Assembly (NCBI GenBank): GCA_020638795.1
Contig: JACKHW010000003.1
Location: forward strand, 124,001 to 188,000
DNA from: Planctomycetota bacterium
GTDB taxonomy: Bacteria > Planctomycetota > UBA1135 > GCA-002748355
Reading direction: 5' to 3'
Length of the DNA: 64,000 nucleotides
The translations under genes were made by a program, and so were the position numbers. Below, piece by piece: positions 27,402 to 36,151 of the stretch. The number at the start of each line of letters is the position of its first letter. Within the stretch, counting starts at the first letter, position 1. Under the pieces are notes generated by a model. That model was given only the letters and a program-made list of their open reading frames with translations, was not told the DNA's origin and made no database searches.

Positions 27402-28834
27402 CGCTCGCCGTCGACGTGAAAGGGCTGACCAAGGCCTACCCGCTCTACCACAAACCGGTGCATCGCCTGCTCGAGCTCGTGTTGCCGGGGAAGCGCAAGT
27501 TCCACGAAGAGTTCTGGGCGCTGCGCGGCATCGACTTCGAGGTGGAGCGCGGCGAATGCGTCGGCATCGTCGGCAAGAACGGCTCGGGCAAGTCGACGCT
27601 CCTGCAGATCCTCGCGGGCACACTCGCGCCGACGCAGGGTCGCGTCGACGTGCACGGCAAGGTCGCCGCACTGCTCGAACTCGGCGCCGGCTTCGACCCC
27701 GAGTTCACCGGCCGCGAGAACGTCTTCAACTACGGCATGACACTCGGCATGTCCCGCCGCGAGGTCGAGGAGCGCTTCGATCGCATCCTCGAGTTCTCCG
27801 AGATCGAGGATTTCATCGAACAGCCGGTCAAGACCTACAGCTCGGGCATGTTCATGCGCCTCGCATTCTCGGTCGCGATCCACGTCGACCCCGAGGTCAT
27901 CATCGTCGACGAGGCGCTGTCGGTCGGCGACTTCAAGTTCCAGCAGAAGTGCCTCGATCGCTTCCACGACCTCAAAGCCGAGGGGCGCACGATTCTCGTC
28001 GTGTCGCATTCGATCGGCGTGATCCAGAACTACTGCGATCGCGCGCTCTGGCTGCGACGCGGCGAGGCGGTCGCGTACGACAACGCGGAGCTCGTCGCGC
28101 GGTATTACTTCAACGACTTCGACGCGATCCCCGTTGCCGTCGAGCCGGGCGCTGGCGGTGACACAACGCCAGACGAGAAGCCTGGCGACCTGAGTTCATC
28201 GGCCGAAGGCGATGCACGCGACGCTGACCTCGTCCCGCGCTCCGAAGGGTTCCAGGCCGAGCTCGAGGACTCGGAGATCGCGCGCACGCTGCGTTTCGTC
28301 GTCGAAGGACCTCGAGGCCCCACTACGAGCTTCACGACGAACGACCCGGTCATCGTCATATGGGACGTCGAGCTCGAGAAACCACTTCCCGCCGCCAACT
28401 ACGGCATCTGCTTCGAATCGACCGAATCCGGGCGGCCGCTCTTTGCAACGAGCGCGCGCAACGATGGCGTCACGGTGCCCACGCTCGAAGGACACGTGCG
28501 CTTCCGGTTCTCGTTGCCACGCGTCTCGCTGCTGCGCGGTCGTTACCTGCTGCGTGTGACGGTAACCAACGAACGTGGCATCACGATGTACGCCCGCGTC
28601 AATCAAGTCGTGTCCTTCGATCATCCGGGCCTCGACTGGGGCATCGTGCGCCTCGACGTCGACTACAATGCACAGTGCATCGGTGACGCGGAGAGTGCCG
28701 ACGTACACGCTGAGCTGAGCAACGCGACTCGAACGTCCGCAGCCGCGCCGTCGGCGCCGAACGCGTCGGCGGGCACCACAACCAATCCGCGGTTCGACAC
28801 CGCGCGGGAGTCGTCTCGCGAGAATTCGACGTGA
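27398..28834 (+). CDS. wzt: Polysaccharide ABC exporter ATPase with Wzt-type C-terminal domain
   Basis: 478 residues. The ATPase domain (about residues 1-245) has Walker A GKNGSGKST, signature YSSGMFMRLAFSVA, Walker B VIIVDEALSVGD and H-loop VVSHS. A linker rich in Asp and Ser leads to a beta-sandwich of about 150 residues (LRFVVEGPRGPTTSF...VIVIWDVELEKPLPAANYGICFES), the Wzt_C fold that binds the glycan terminus. A Wzt_C domain implies export of a chain with a recognised terminal modification, which fits modifying enzymes in this locus. It overlaps its neighbours by 4 bases on both sides. Confidence 0.92.
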   Translation: MTLAVDVKGLTKAYPLYHKPVHRLLELVLPGKRKFHEEFWALRGIDFEVERGECVGIVGKNGSGKSTLLQILAGTLAPTQGRVDVHGKVAALLELGAGFDPEFTGRENVFNYGMTLGMSRREVEERFDRILEFSEIEDFIEQPVKTYSSGMFMRLAFSVAIHVDPEVIIVDEALSVGDFKFQQKCLDRFHDLKAEGRTILVVSHSIGVIQNYCDRALWLRRGEAVAYDNAELVARYYFNDFDAIPVAVEPGAGGDTTPDEKPGDLSSSAEGDARDADLVPRSEGFQAELEDSEIARTLRFVVEGPRGPTTSFTTNDPVIVIWDVELEKPLPAANYGICFESTESGRPLFATSARNDGVTVPTLEGHVRFRFSLPRVSLLRGRYLLRVTVTNERGITMYARVNQVVSFDHPGLDWGIVRLDVDYNAQCIGDAESADVHAELSNATRTSAAAPSAPNASAGTTTNPRFDTARESSRENST

Positions 28835-29787
28835 AGCGAGCGCTCCTGACCGGAGCCGGCGGCTATCTCGGTAGCCGACTCGCGCGTCGCCTCGCGAGCG
28901 AGGGAACCGAACTCGTCGTGCTCGCCCGCGACTTCGATCGGACACGTCACAACCTGATCGTTGCCGAGCAGTCGCGACGCGAATCGAACGCGGCCGATCC
29001 GGCGTCCGATTCGACATCACCGAATGCCGCGTCACTGGCTGCCGCATCTTCGAGTTCGATCGAGGCCACCACGGACATCGCTTCCGCGATCGTCGGCGGC
29101 GCCTCCATCGATCTCGCATCGGCCGATTCTCGCGAAGCGGGACTTCACGACGAGCTCTTCGCGGGTTGCGACGCGGTGTTCCACCTCGGCGCCGACCTGT
29201 CGTATTTCGGGTCGGACACGCTCTTCGAGACCAACGTCGCAGGTACTGCGGCGCTGCATCGCGCCGCCTTGCGCGCAGATGTGCCGCGCTTCGTCTTCGC
29301 GAGCAGCGTCGAAGCGACGGGTTCGTCGCCGAAACGCGAGCCCCGCGGCATCGACGACTATGGGATCTTGTCGCCCTACGGCCTCAGCAAGCTGTGCGCG
29401 GAGGAGCGACTCCTCGCGCAGGCCCCGACCGGCACACTCGCAATCCTGCGCCTCGGCATCCTGATCGGCGAGGGAGATTCGTTTCGCCCAGGCTTGCGGA
29501 CTGCGCTGCGCGGCAGCGAGGCAGAGCTCGCCGCGCTTCACGACATGACCTTGCCGGTTTTGTCGACAGTCAATGCGCTCGAAGCGCTATTCGCGGCAGG
29601 AACGATGCACGACACCATGCGCCGACACGTCCTCGATCGCGATTGCGGGCTCGACGCACTCGGGCCGCCGCTGGCGGACGGCACGTCGAGCAACATCGAC
29701 GACCACGCTTCGCTCGGTGCGGCGACTCCGTTCGTGCAGTTCCTTCTCTGGCCGTCGCCGAGTCTCGCGGGCAGACGTTACTGCTGA
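28831..29787 (+). CDS. NAD-dependent epimerase/dehydratase family protein
   Basis: 318 residues, short-chain dehydrogenase fold of extended type. The nucleotide-binding TGAGGYLGSRLARRL is at the N-terminus, FVFASSVEATG supplies the Ser region and YGLSKLCAE the YXXXK active site. A low-complexity insertion (about residues 47-75, rich in Ser and Ala) sits where the second strand-helix would be, and the protein ends somewhat early. It probably modifies a nucleotide sugar. The GTG start overlaps the Wzt stop. The exact sugar reaction cannot be told. Confidence 0.85.
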   Translation: MKRALLTGAGGYLGSRLARRLASEGTELVVLARDFDRTRHNLIVAEQSRRESNAADPASDSTSPNAASLAAASSSSIEATTDIASAIVGGASIDLASADSREAGLHDELFAGCDAVFHLGADLSYFGSDTLFETNVAGTAALHRAALRADVPRFVFASSVEATGSSPKREPRGIDDYGILSPYGLSKLCAEERLLAQAPTGTLAILRLGILIGEGDSFRPGLRTALRGSEAELAALHDMTLPVLSTVNALEALFAAGTMHDTMRRHVLDRDCGLDALGPPLADGTSSNIDDHASLGAATPFVQFLLWPSPSLAGRRYC

Positions 29788-29909
29788 CACTTGGACTCAT
29801 GCAAGCCGTTCCCCGGGTTGCGCGCACACGTCTTCACGGGTCCGGTTTCGTTCATTACGCCATCGCACCGCGCGGCTAGTTGACAGGACCACGTGCTCAT
29901 GTCTCTCCA

Positions 29910-31430
29910 ATGAAACATCGTCAACATGCGCAGCACTCGATCCGATGCACCTGTCCGTGGGATTCCCTGACCGTATGGGTCGACGGCTCGGTCAGTCATT
30001 GCGGTCGTTCCATTCCTCTTGGCGAACTCCGCACCGTCGACTTCGAGACGTTCTGGAACTCCGTTGAGCTCCAGCGCGTGCGCGGCATGTTCCGACACGA
30101 TGCGCTCGTGCAGTCGGGGTGCATGCCGACATGCAATGTCTTGATGGCCTTGTACCCGGATCGTTACGTACCGAACCAGATCGAGACGGCAGCGATGGCT
30201 CCGGTTCCGGACACGGCGATTCGACTCGAGCGAACGAAGCACCGTCCGAGCTACATGCTGCTGCAGCTCTCCGACTTCTGCAGTCTCGGGTGCCCCATGT
30301 GCTGCTACGGCGCGGGAGACGATCTCAAGGCGAAGCTCGCGAAGAGCAAAGTGCTGCCGAACGAAGTCTTCGATCACCTACTGCCGGTTTGGCCAGGTAT
30401 TCGAACGCTCGAGCTCCTGGGCGGAGAGCTCTTCGACTTGCCGTGGGATGGGCACCCCTTGCGTCGCCTTTTCACGGACCTGAAGAACCATGCGCATCCC
30501 AGCCTCGACGTCAAGGTCGTGACGAACGGCAAGAACCTCGACGAACGGTGGTGCCGCTTCTTGCTCGATCATGCGTTCGTGGGTTGCGTGTCGTTCTCGA
30601 TCGATAGTGCACATCCCGAGATCTACCCGACGATTCGGCGGCGCGGCAACCTCGCGCGCACGCTCGAGAACCTGGAGCGACTGGCGTCCATGCGGCAGAC
30701 GCACTATCGCCCCGAGATCCATGTCACTTCGTTGCTCGGCAACCACACGGCACCGACGCTCCTGCATCTTGCCGAAACCGCTCGGCGCCTCGGCGCGGAT
30801 CGACTCGACATCCAACCCATGAACCCGATGGGAGATCCGCGCTTCCACTACGACAACAACATCTTTCAGCCGCGCTTCGTGCCGGAACTCGTCGCGCTCT
30901 GGAAGGACCTGACGACCCTCGACTTCCACTCGAACCGAGCCGACATCCTCGTGATGATCGAGGCCTTCGTCGGGTTCCTCGGCATGTCGGACGAGGTCGT
31001 CGCGCAGGACTCGAGCCTTCCCCAATTCGGTCAGTATCGAGGCGACCTGACACTTGGCCCCATCGCGCGCCGGAACGAAGTCGTGCAGAGCTTCGTCGCG
31101 AAGCGAACCACGCTGCGACGCGCTCGACTGCAGTTCGCCACCTACGCGCGCACGAACACCAAACCGATCGACCTCATGATCGAGACCGGCACGAGCGAGC
31201 GACTTCTTCGAGTTCGGATCGACCCACGAGAACTCGTCGACAATGCGTGGCACGACGTCGAACTGCCGAACACGAAACTCCAGCTCGGACGAGAGTACCG
31301 TGTCCGACTTGCCTCACGACGCTCGGGCGGCAACGACTGTGTCACGATGCGAGGAGCGACTTCCGAGACGACGCAAGTACGGGTCGGCCGCCGAAAACTG
31401 GCCGCCAGCATCGCCATGATGCTGTTCTGA
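29910..31430 (+). CDS. Radical SAM protein with N-terminal SPASM-like cysteine region
   Basis: 506 residues from ATG 29910 (a TTG at 29880 is also in frame). Residues 11-75 look like a SPASM domain: CTCPWDSLTVWVDGSVSHC, then a LGELRTVDFETFWNS segment and CMPTC, usually found after the catalytic core. The radical SAM cluster motif CX3CX2C follows at Cys124, Cys128 and Cys131 (DFCSLGCPMCCYG), then LELLGGE and SFSIDSAHPEIYPTIRR. The last roughly 95 residues are a beta-rich domain (IDLMIETGTSERLLRVRIDP...) like carbohydrate-associated modules near glycosyltransferases. Probably a radical enzyme acting on a sugar or peptide of the surface glycan; substrate unknown. Confidence 0.85.
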   Translation: MKHRQHAQHSIRCTCPWDSLTVWVDGSVSHCGRSIPLGELRTVDFETFWNSVELQRVRGMFRHDALVQSGCMPTCNVLMALYPDRYVPNQIETAAMAPVPDTAIRLERTKHRPSYMLLQLSDFCSLGCPMCCYGAGDDLKAKLAKSKVLPNEVFDHLLPVWPGIRTLELLGGELFDLPWDGHPLRRLFTDLKNHAHPSLDVKVVTNGKNLDERWCRFLLDHAFVGCVSFSIDSAHPEIYPTIRRRGNLARTLENLERLASMRQTHYRPEIHVTSLLGNHTAPTLLHLAETARRLGADRLDIQPMNPMGDPRFHYDNNIFQPRFVPELVALWKDLTTLDFHSNRADILVMIEAFVGFLGMSDEVVAQDSSLPQFGQYRGDLTLGPIARRNEVVQSFVAKRTTLRRARLQFATYARTNTKPIDLMIETGTSERLLRVRIDPRELVDNAWHDVELPNTKLQLGREYRVRLASRRSGGNDCVTMRGATSETTQVRVGRRKLAASIAMMLF

Positions 31431-31444
31431 GAGTCCGAATCGAC

Positions 31445-31482
31445 CGTGAGGTCACGTCCGAATCGAAGACTGTCACCTCACG
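31445..31482. terminator. Stem-loop after the radical SAM gene
   Basis: CGTGAGGT (31445-31452) and ACCTCACG (31475-31482) are exact reverse complements, and ACGTC/GACTGT inside extends the stem around a 9-base loop. It begins 15 bases after the stop at 31430. No T-tract follows, so termination or mRNA stabilisation are both possible. Confidence 0.45.
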
Positions 31483-31547
31483 ACGACACGAGAGATCTTG
31501 CGGTCAGCGCGTGGCCTCGCAACCATGTTCGGAATCTCCCGCATCGA

Positions 31548-32222
31548 ATGACGCCCCATACGGATAGAGAGACGCTTCTTGTCTTCCTGCTGGTGCCGTT
31601 GTGGATCGTCCTGGGCCTTTGGATTGACGCGCGTTGGACATCTGGTCAACGCATCGTCGACGTCGTGACCTGGGTGCTCTTCGTCGGCTTCGTCGTCGTC
31701 GAACCCACGAGATCGCGATGGTCCCTCCTCGCCTGTCTCCTCTATGCCACCCTGGGGGAAGTCTTCCTCTCGCTGATCTGGGGTTTGTACGACTATCGCC
31801 TCGGCAGCCTCCCGCTGTTCGTGCCGCCGGGGCACGTGCTGCTCTTCCTACTGGGCAGAGCGACCGCACCACGACTCGCACCGACTGCAGTGGCCGTGGC
31901 TGCATCGATCGCCGCGGTAATCACCCTCGAGGCAATCGTTCGACGCGGTGATCAGTTCAGTATCCCGTTGCTCACGCTGTTCGCTCTCGCGCTGCTGTCA
32001 CGTGGTCAACGCGCGTTGTTCGTCGCGATGTTCTTCTTGGCACTCGCCATGGAACTCGTCGGCACCTCGCTGGGCAACTGGGCGTGGCGAGAGACGACTC
32101 CCTGGCTGGGGCTCACGGCGACCAACCCGCCAATCGCCGTCGGTGCGTTCTACGTCGTGCTCGACAGGCTCGTCACGTGGACGATTCCCACCTCACGCGC
32201 TTCGCTCGACGACGGACGTTGA
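31548..32222 (+). CDS. Multi-spanning membrane protein of unknown function
   Basis: 224 residues from ATG 31548, mostly hydrophobic, with six to seven likely transmembrane segments. Conserved-looking polar motifs near membrane ends are PLFVPPGHVLLF around residue 90 and SLGNWAWRETTPWLGLTATNPP around residue 185. A GNW.W...NPP arrangement is reminiscent of integral membrane carotenoid-biosynthesis proteins, but I cannot assign it with confidence. It lies in the same direction within the glycan locus, between a radical SAM enzyme and a PhyH dioxygenase, and could be a membrane partner of either. Confidence 0.6.
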   Translation: MTPHTDRETLLVFLLVPLWIVLGLWIDARWTSGQRIVDVVTWVLFVGFVVVEPTRSRWSLLACLLYATLGEVFLSLIWGLYDYRLGSLPLFVPPGHVLLFLLGRATAPRLAPTAVAVAASIAAVITLEAIVRRGDQFSIPLLTLFALALLSRGQRALFVAMFFLALAMELVGTSLGNWAWRETTPWLGLTATNPPIAVGAFYVVLDRLVTWTIPTSRASLDDGR

Positions 32223-32360
32223 ACAAGTGGGGTGTCGGCAACGCTGCCACCGCCGTCGATGGGATTCCGCCATTACCCGCACGAACGGCATGGCTATCCT
32301 CGGTCATGGCCACCTCAGGCTGGAAGCTCTCTTCGGTCCCGCCACGCACAAGGAAGCCTC

Positions 32361-33476
32361 ATGAGCACATCGAAGGATCTCGGCGGGCGAGTCTATCGAC
32401 AGGCAATTGCCGACAACCGAGTCTTGGAGGGTCTCGAGCGGTTCCCGACGTTCGACGAGCTGTCCGAAGAGTTCCCGGATGACCGCGTGCCGTACTTGGA
32501 TCGACGCGACATCGACGAAGCATCCCTGACGCCCAACCAGAAGCACTGGCGCGATCAGGGTTACGTCCTCCTCGAAGGGTTCCTACCCGAGGACCTCGTC
32601 GATGCGTACCTCGACTTGCGGCAACGATGCGGTATCGGAATCGCAGGATGGGGAACTCCCGTTCCCTACCTCTACTTCCGCGAAATCCGCGACCTGACTT
32701 GCTTCGCCCCGCTCGCCGACGTGCTGCGCGAGTTGATCGGGACCGACATGGGGATGCACTTCAACATCCCGATGTTCCAAGCAACCGAGCGCTATTGGCA
32801 TCAAGACGACTACCTCAACCCGGACGACACGTTGTCGTGGTACGCAGCCGTTTGGATGGCACTCGGCGATATCCATCCCGACTGCGGTCCGTACGAATAC
32901 GTGCCCATGTCCCACAAGTGGCCTTGCATGCGGAGCTCGAAGGTCAAGGCATTCTTGAAACCCGAAGCACGCGACGTCTTCTCGGGCCCCGAAGGGCATT
33001 GGGCACAGCATGCGGAGGTTTTCACGAACCCGGCCTACCTCGCGAAGCTCGAGGATTCAGGTTTGGACGTGCGCCGCTTCCTGGGGAAGAAAGGCGACGT
33101 CTTGATTTGGCACGGCAAGCTGCTCCACCGAGGGTCGAATGCACGCAACCCCGAAATCCCGCGCCCGGCGCTCATCACGCACTACAGTGCGATCGACCGC
33201 CGCAAGGACCTCGGTGGCACGGTGCGCCGACACGGGCATGGCGGATACTACTGGGACTTTCCCGAACCGTCGCTCGGCGGCTTCTGGCCGGATGCCATCA
33301 ACATGGACCGCCTCGTGCGCGATGCTTACGTTCTGCGGGCCGAAAACGACCGACTGAAAGCGAGCGTGGAAGCCAGTTACCGGCGGACTCTCGTGGCATT
33401 GGCCAGGAAGGGCCGGTCGTGGCTCGCGCGACACCGAAGAACCGCGCACGAGGGCGCTTCAACCGCACACGAGTGA
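32361..33476 (+). CDS. Phytanoyl-CoA dioxygenase (PhyH) family protein
   Basis: 371 residues. A strong ribosome site (AAGGAAG) lies 4 bases before ATG 32361 and decides the start. The iron(II)/2-oxoglutarate oxygenase fold shows the facial triad: His147 and Asp149 in WHQDDYL and His256 in LLHRGSN. ALITHYSAIDRR supplies the later strand that usually binds 2-oxoglutarate. The C-terminus (about residues 310-371) is a helical basic tail. PhyH relatives hydroxylate lipids, sugars and natural products. Within this glycan locus, hydroxylation of a sugar or lipid carrier is the natural guess; the substrate is not shown. Confidence 0.88.
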   Translation: MSTSKDLGGRVYRQAIADNRVLEGLERFPTFDELSEEFPDDRVPYLDRRDIDEASLTPNQKHWRDQGYVLLEGFLPEDLVDAYLDLRQRCGIGIAGWGTPVPYLYFREIRDLTCFAPLADVLRELIGTDMGMHFNIPMFQATERYWHQDDYLNPDDTLSWYAAVWMALGDIHPDCGPYEYVPMSHKWPCMRSSKVKAFLKPEARDVFSGPEGHWAQHAEVFTNPAYLAKLEDSGLDVRRFLGKKGDVLIWHGKLLHRGSNARNPEIPRPALITHYSAIDRRKDLGGTVRRHGHGGYYWDFPEPSLGGFWPDAINMDRLVRDAYVLRAENDRLKASVEASYRRTLVALARKGRSWLARHRRTAHEGASTAHE

Positions 33477-33546
33477 GTCACGATGAGTCCATCAGGCTTT
33501 TCCGTACGAGGCTTGGGGCAGCGACGGACGGTCGTATCATCCCCCC

Positions 33547-36150
33547 ATGCCCTCGGCAGTGACCTACTTCGTACCCCCGACCGACAGTCCCCTCGCACGC
33601 GACATGGCGGGCGGCCAGGGTTTCGGGGGCAGCGAGGCGATGCAACTGCCGCCCCTAGATGGCATCTGGCTCTGCACCTGCCTGCGTGAGGCCGGTCTCG
33701 ACACACGCCTGGTCGATGCCTCCCACCCGGATGCTCCACCCGTGGACACCGAGGAGCTGCTCGACATCGCGATCGTCGAGGTGCAGCTCCCGTCCCTGAC
33801 GGGCGACCTCGCGTTCGCCGGATCGCTTCGCGCCAGCGCGCTCTGGTTGCGATCGTCGATCGACGAAGAGGACGTGCTGCGCGACGCGCTCGAAGTGAGC
33901 GGGGCACGTGGCGTCCTCATCGGCCAAAACTACCGCGAGCTCGTCTCCGCGTTGCGCGGGGAGACAGGCAGCGGCACTGTGCGCCTCGAGAACGACGTGC
34001 TCGTACGCTGCGAAGCTCCCCCGCTCCACGACACGGATGCCCTGCCGCTTCCCGATCGCACCCTGACGGGTGACCTCGAGTATCGCTACCCGCTGCTCGA
34101 CGACACGCTGCTCGACGACACGCTGCTCGACGACACGACGGGCGACGGGTCACGGCGCGAGGGTGCTGGCCGCTTCACGACGATCAAGACGTCGTGGGGT
34201 TGCCCGTTCTCTTGCGGCTACTACTGCCCCTATCCACTCGGCGAAGGGGAGCGCGGCATCTTCCGAAGCGCCGATCACGTGCTCGCGGAACTCGAGCAGA
34301 TGGCGCAGCAGGGCTATCGCTCGTTCTTGACGCGTGACGCGACGTTCACGCTGTCGCCGAAGCGTATCCGCGCGATCTGCGAAGGCATGATCGAGCGCGA
34401 GCTCGACTTCACATGGTGGTGCGAGACGCGGATCGACCTCTGTGATCGCGACCTGCTCGAACTCATGCAGCGCGCTGGCCTGCGCGGGCTCAACGTCGGC
34501 ATCGAGACCGGGGATCCGGACTTGATGTCGAATGCGCTCAAGACCGGCCTCGACCACGAGCGCATCGAGACCTTCGTGCGCGATGCGCGCGAGCTCGGGC
34601 TCGAGTTCCACATCCTCTGCGTGCTCGGGCTCCCGTGCGAAACGCGCGAGACGGTGCGCAAGAGCTTCCGCTTCCTTGATCGTCTCCGTCCCGAGTCGCT
34701 CAACTTCACGTTCGCGACGCCCTATCCGGGGACGAAGTACGCGCGCGATGCCGCGGAATACGGTTGGAACCTCGAGGACGACTTCGAAAAGCACGCGGCC
34801 AACCACGTCGTCGCGCGCAGCATCTTCTTGGACGAGGACGAGCTGCGCTTCGCGATGGAGCGTATCTGGCGCTTCGTCGGAGCGTATCGCACGGGTGACG
34901 AAGCGACGTGCACCGCGGTGCGTGCCGAGGTCGAAGCGTGGGCCGAAGAAGCGACGTGGCCCTGGCTCAGCGTCCTGATCCCGACGTACGACCGCGCCGA
35001 CAAGCTCCGTGCATGTCTTCAGCGGCTCGGGCAACAGACACTGCCGCCGCATTGCTTCGAGGTCGTCGTCGTCGACGACGGTAGCAGCGACGACACGCAG
35101 GCCGTGCTCGCCGCGTTCGCGGCGTCGGCGCCGTTCGCGCTCCGCGCTATTCGGCAGGACAACGCGGGCCCAGCCGCCGCGCGCAATCGCGCACTGCGAG
35201 AAGCGCGTGGACCCGTCGTCCTCTACATCGGCGACGACATCCTGCTCGCGCCCGATGCGCTCCAACACCACGTCGCCTGGCACCGCGCGCACCCTGAGGA
35301 GCACATGGCCATGGTCGGCCGCGTCGACTGGGCCAAGAACGTGCGGCGCGACGACTTCGTGCGTTGGCTCGACACGACCAATCTACAGTTCGACTTCGAG
35401 CATGCGACGCACGGCGAGTCGCGCGGCTACGGCGGCTTCTACACGTCCAACCTGAGCCTCAAGCGCGCGTTCCATCGCGAGCACGGGCTCTTCGACGAGG
35501 ACTTCCGACACGCGATCTGGGAGGACATCGAACTCGGCTACCGCCTCTGTGAGCAGGGTCTCGACATCGTCTACAACAGTCTCGCGCAAGCGTGGCACGA
35601 CGAAGTCGTGACGATCGAACGCTTCGAGAAGCGTCAAGAACTCGTCGGCTACTACACCGAACTCGTGCTGCGGAAGAACCCCGATCTGCTCGAACGCAGC
35701 GAGAGCACGCTCGACGCAGTGCGACGCTCGCGCGATCTGTTGCGTAACGCGAACTCGGACGCGCGTGACGAACGATTCGCAGCGCGCCTCGACCTCGCGT
35801 TCGCACGCGGCCTCGAGCGCGCGATCACCGAATCCCACGCACGCGACGCGTCGTGTCCGAAGGACCTCGACGCCTGGCTTCGTGGGCTCGAGGCAGGCAA
35901 CGCTCGACGCGTGCGCGAGCTCCGAGACGCGATCGACCAGTTGCGACGCGAACTCGCGAACGTCTGCGCCGAGGTCGCGCGACTCACTTCCGAACGACAG
36001 CATCTCGAGGCACAGCACGCCTGCGACACGCGATTGCTCGACGTCCAGCGACGACGCATCTCGCGCCTGCACGACTCTCTTCGCGTCCTCGAACAGCAGC
36101 GCGCCGCGCAACCGATCCTCTTCCAAGAAAGCTACGCGCGAGGTTCGTGA
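33547..36150 (+). CDS. Radical SAM (B12-binding-like) and glycosyltransferase family 2 fusion protein
   Basis: 867 residues. Residues 1-150 resemble a degenerate cobalamin-binding domain, then a radical SAM core begins at Cys219, Cys223 and Cys227. The motif is GCPFSCGYYCPYP, i.e. CX3CX3C, one residue longer than the usual CX3CX2C. Further core motifs are GLRGLNVGIETGDPDLM and FHILCVLGLPCETRE. From about residue 474 a complete GT2 domain follows: LSVLIPTYDRADKLR, EVVVVDDGSSDDTQ and the catalytic-base region WEDIELGYRL near residue 658. The end (about 780-855) is helical and probably coiled coil. Residues 183-197 are a short LLDDT repeat. One chain thus joins radical chemistry with sugar transfer. 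Confidence 0.88.
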   Translation: MPSAVTYFVPPTDSPLARDMAGGQGFGGSEAMQLPPLDGIWLCTCLREAGLDTRLVDASHPDAPPVDTEELLDIAIVEVQLPSLTGDLAFAGSLRASALWLRSSIDEEDVLRDALEVSGARGVLIGQNYRELVSALRGETGSGTVRLENDVLVRCEAPPLHDTDALPLPDRTLTGDLEYRYPLLDDTLLDDTLLDDTTGDGSRREGAGRFTTIKTSWGCPFSCGYYCPYPLGEGERGIFRSADHVLAELEQMAQQGYRSFLTRDATFTLSPKRIRAICEGMIERELDFTWWCETRIDLCDRDLLELMQRAGLRGLNVGIETGDPDLMSNALKTGLDHERIETFVRDARELGLEFHILCVLGLPCETRETVRKSFRFLDRLRPESLNFTFATPYPGTKYARDAAEYGWNLEDDFEKHAANHVVARSIFLDEDELRFAMERIWRFVGAYRTGDEATCTAVRAEVEAWAEEATWPWLSVLIPTYDRADKLRACLQRLGQQTLPPHCFEVVVVDDGSSDDTQAVLAAFAASAPFALRAIRQDNAGPAAARNRALREARGPVVLYIGDDILLAPDALQHHVAWHRAHPEEHMAMVGRVDWAKNVRRDDFVRWLDTTNLQFDFEHATHGESRGYGGFYTSNLSLKRAFHREHGLFDEDFRHAIWEDIELGYRLCEQGLDIVYNSLAQAWHDEVVTIERFEKRQELVGYYTELVLRKNPDLLERSESTLDAVRRSRDLLRNANSDARDERFAARLDLAFARGLERAITESHARDASCPKDLDAWLRGLEAGNARRVRELRDAIDQLRRELANVCAEVARLTSERQHLEAQHACDTRLLDVQRRRISRLHDSLRVLEQQRAAQPILFQESYARGS
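34093..34137 (+). repeat. Three perfect 15-bp tandem repeats inside the fusion gene
   Basis: CTGCTCGACGACACG occurs three times in a row (34093-34107, 34108-34122, 34123-34137), encoding LLDDT three times in the acidic linker before the radical SAM core. Being a multiple of 3, copy-number change would keep the frame. Confidence 0.85.
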
Positions 36151-36151
36151 C

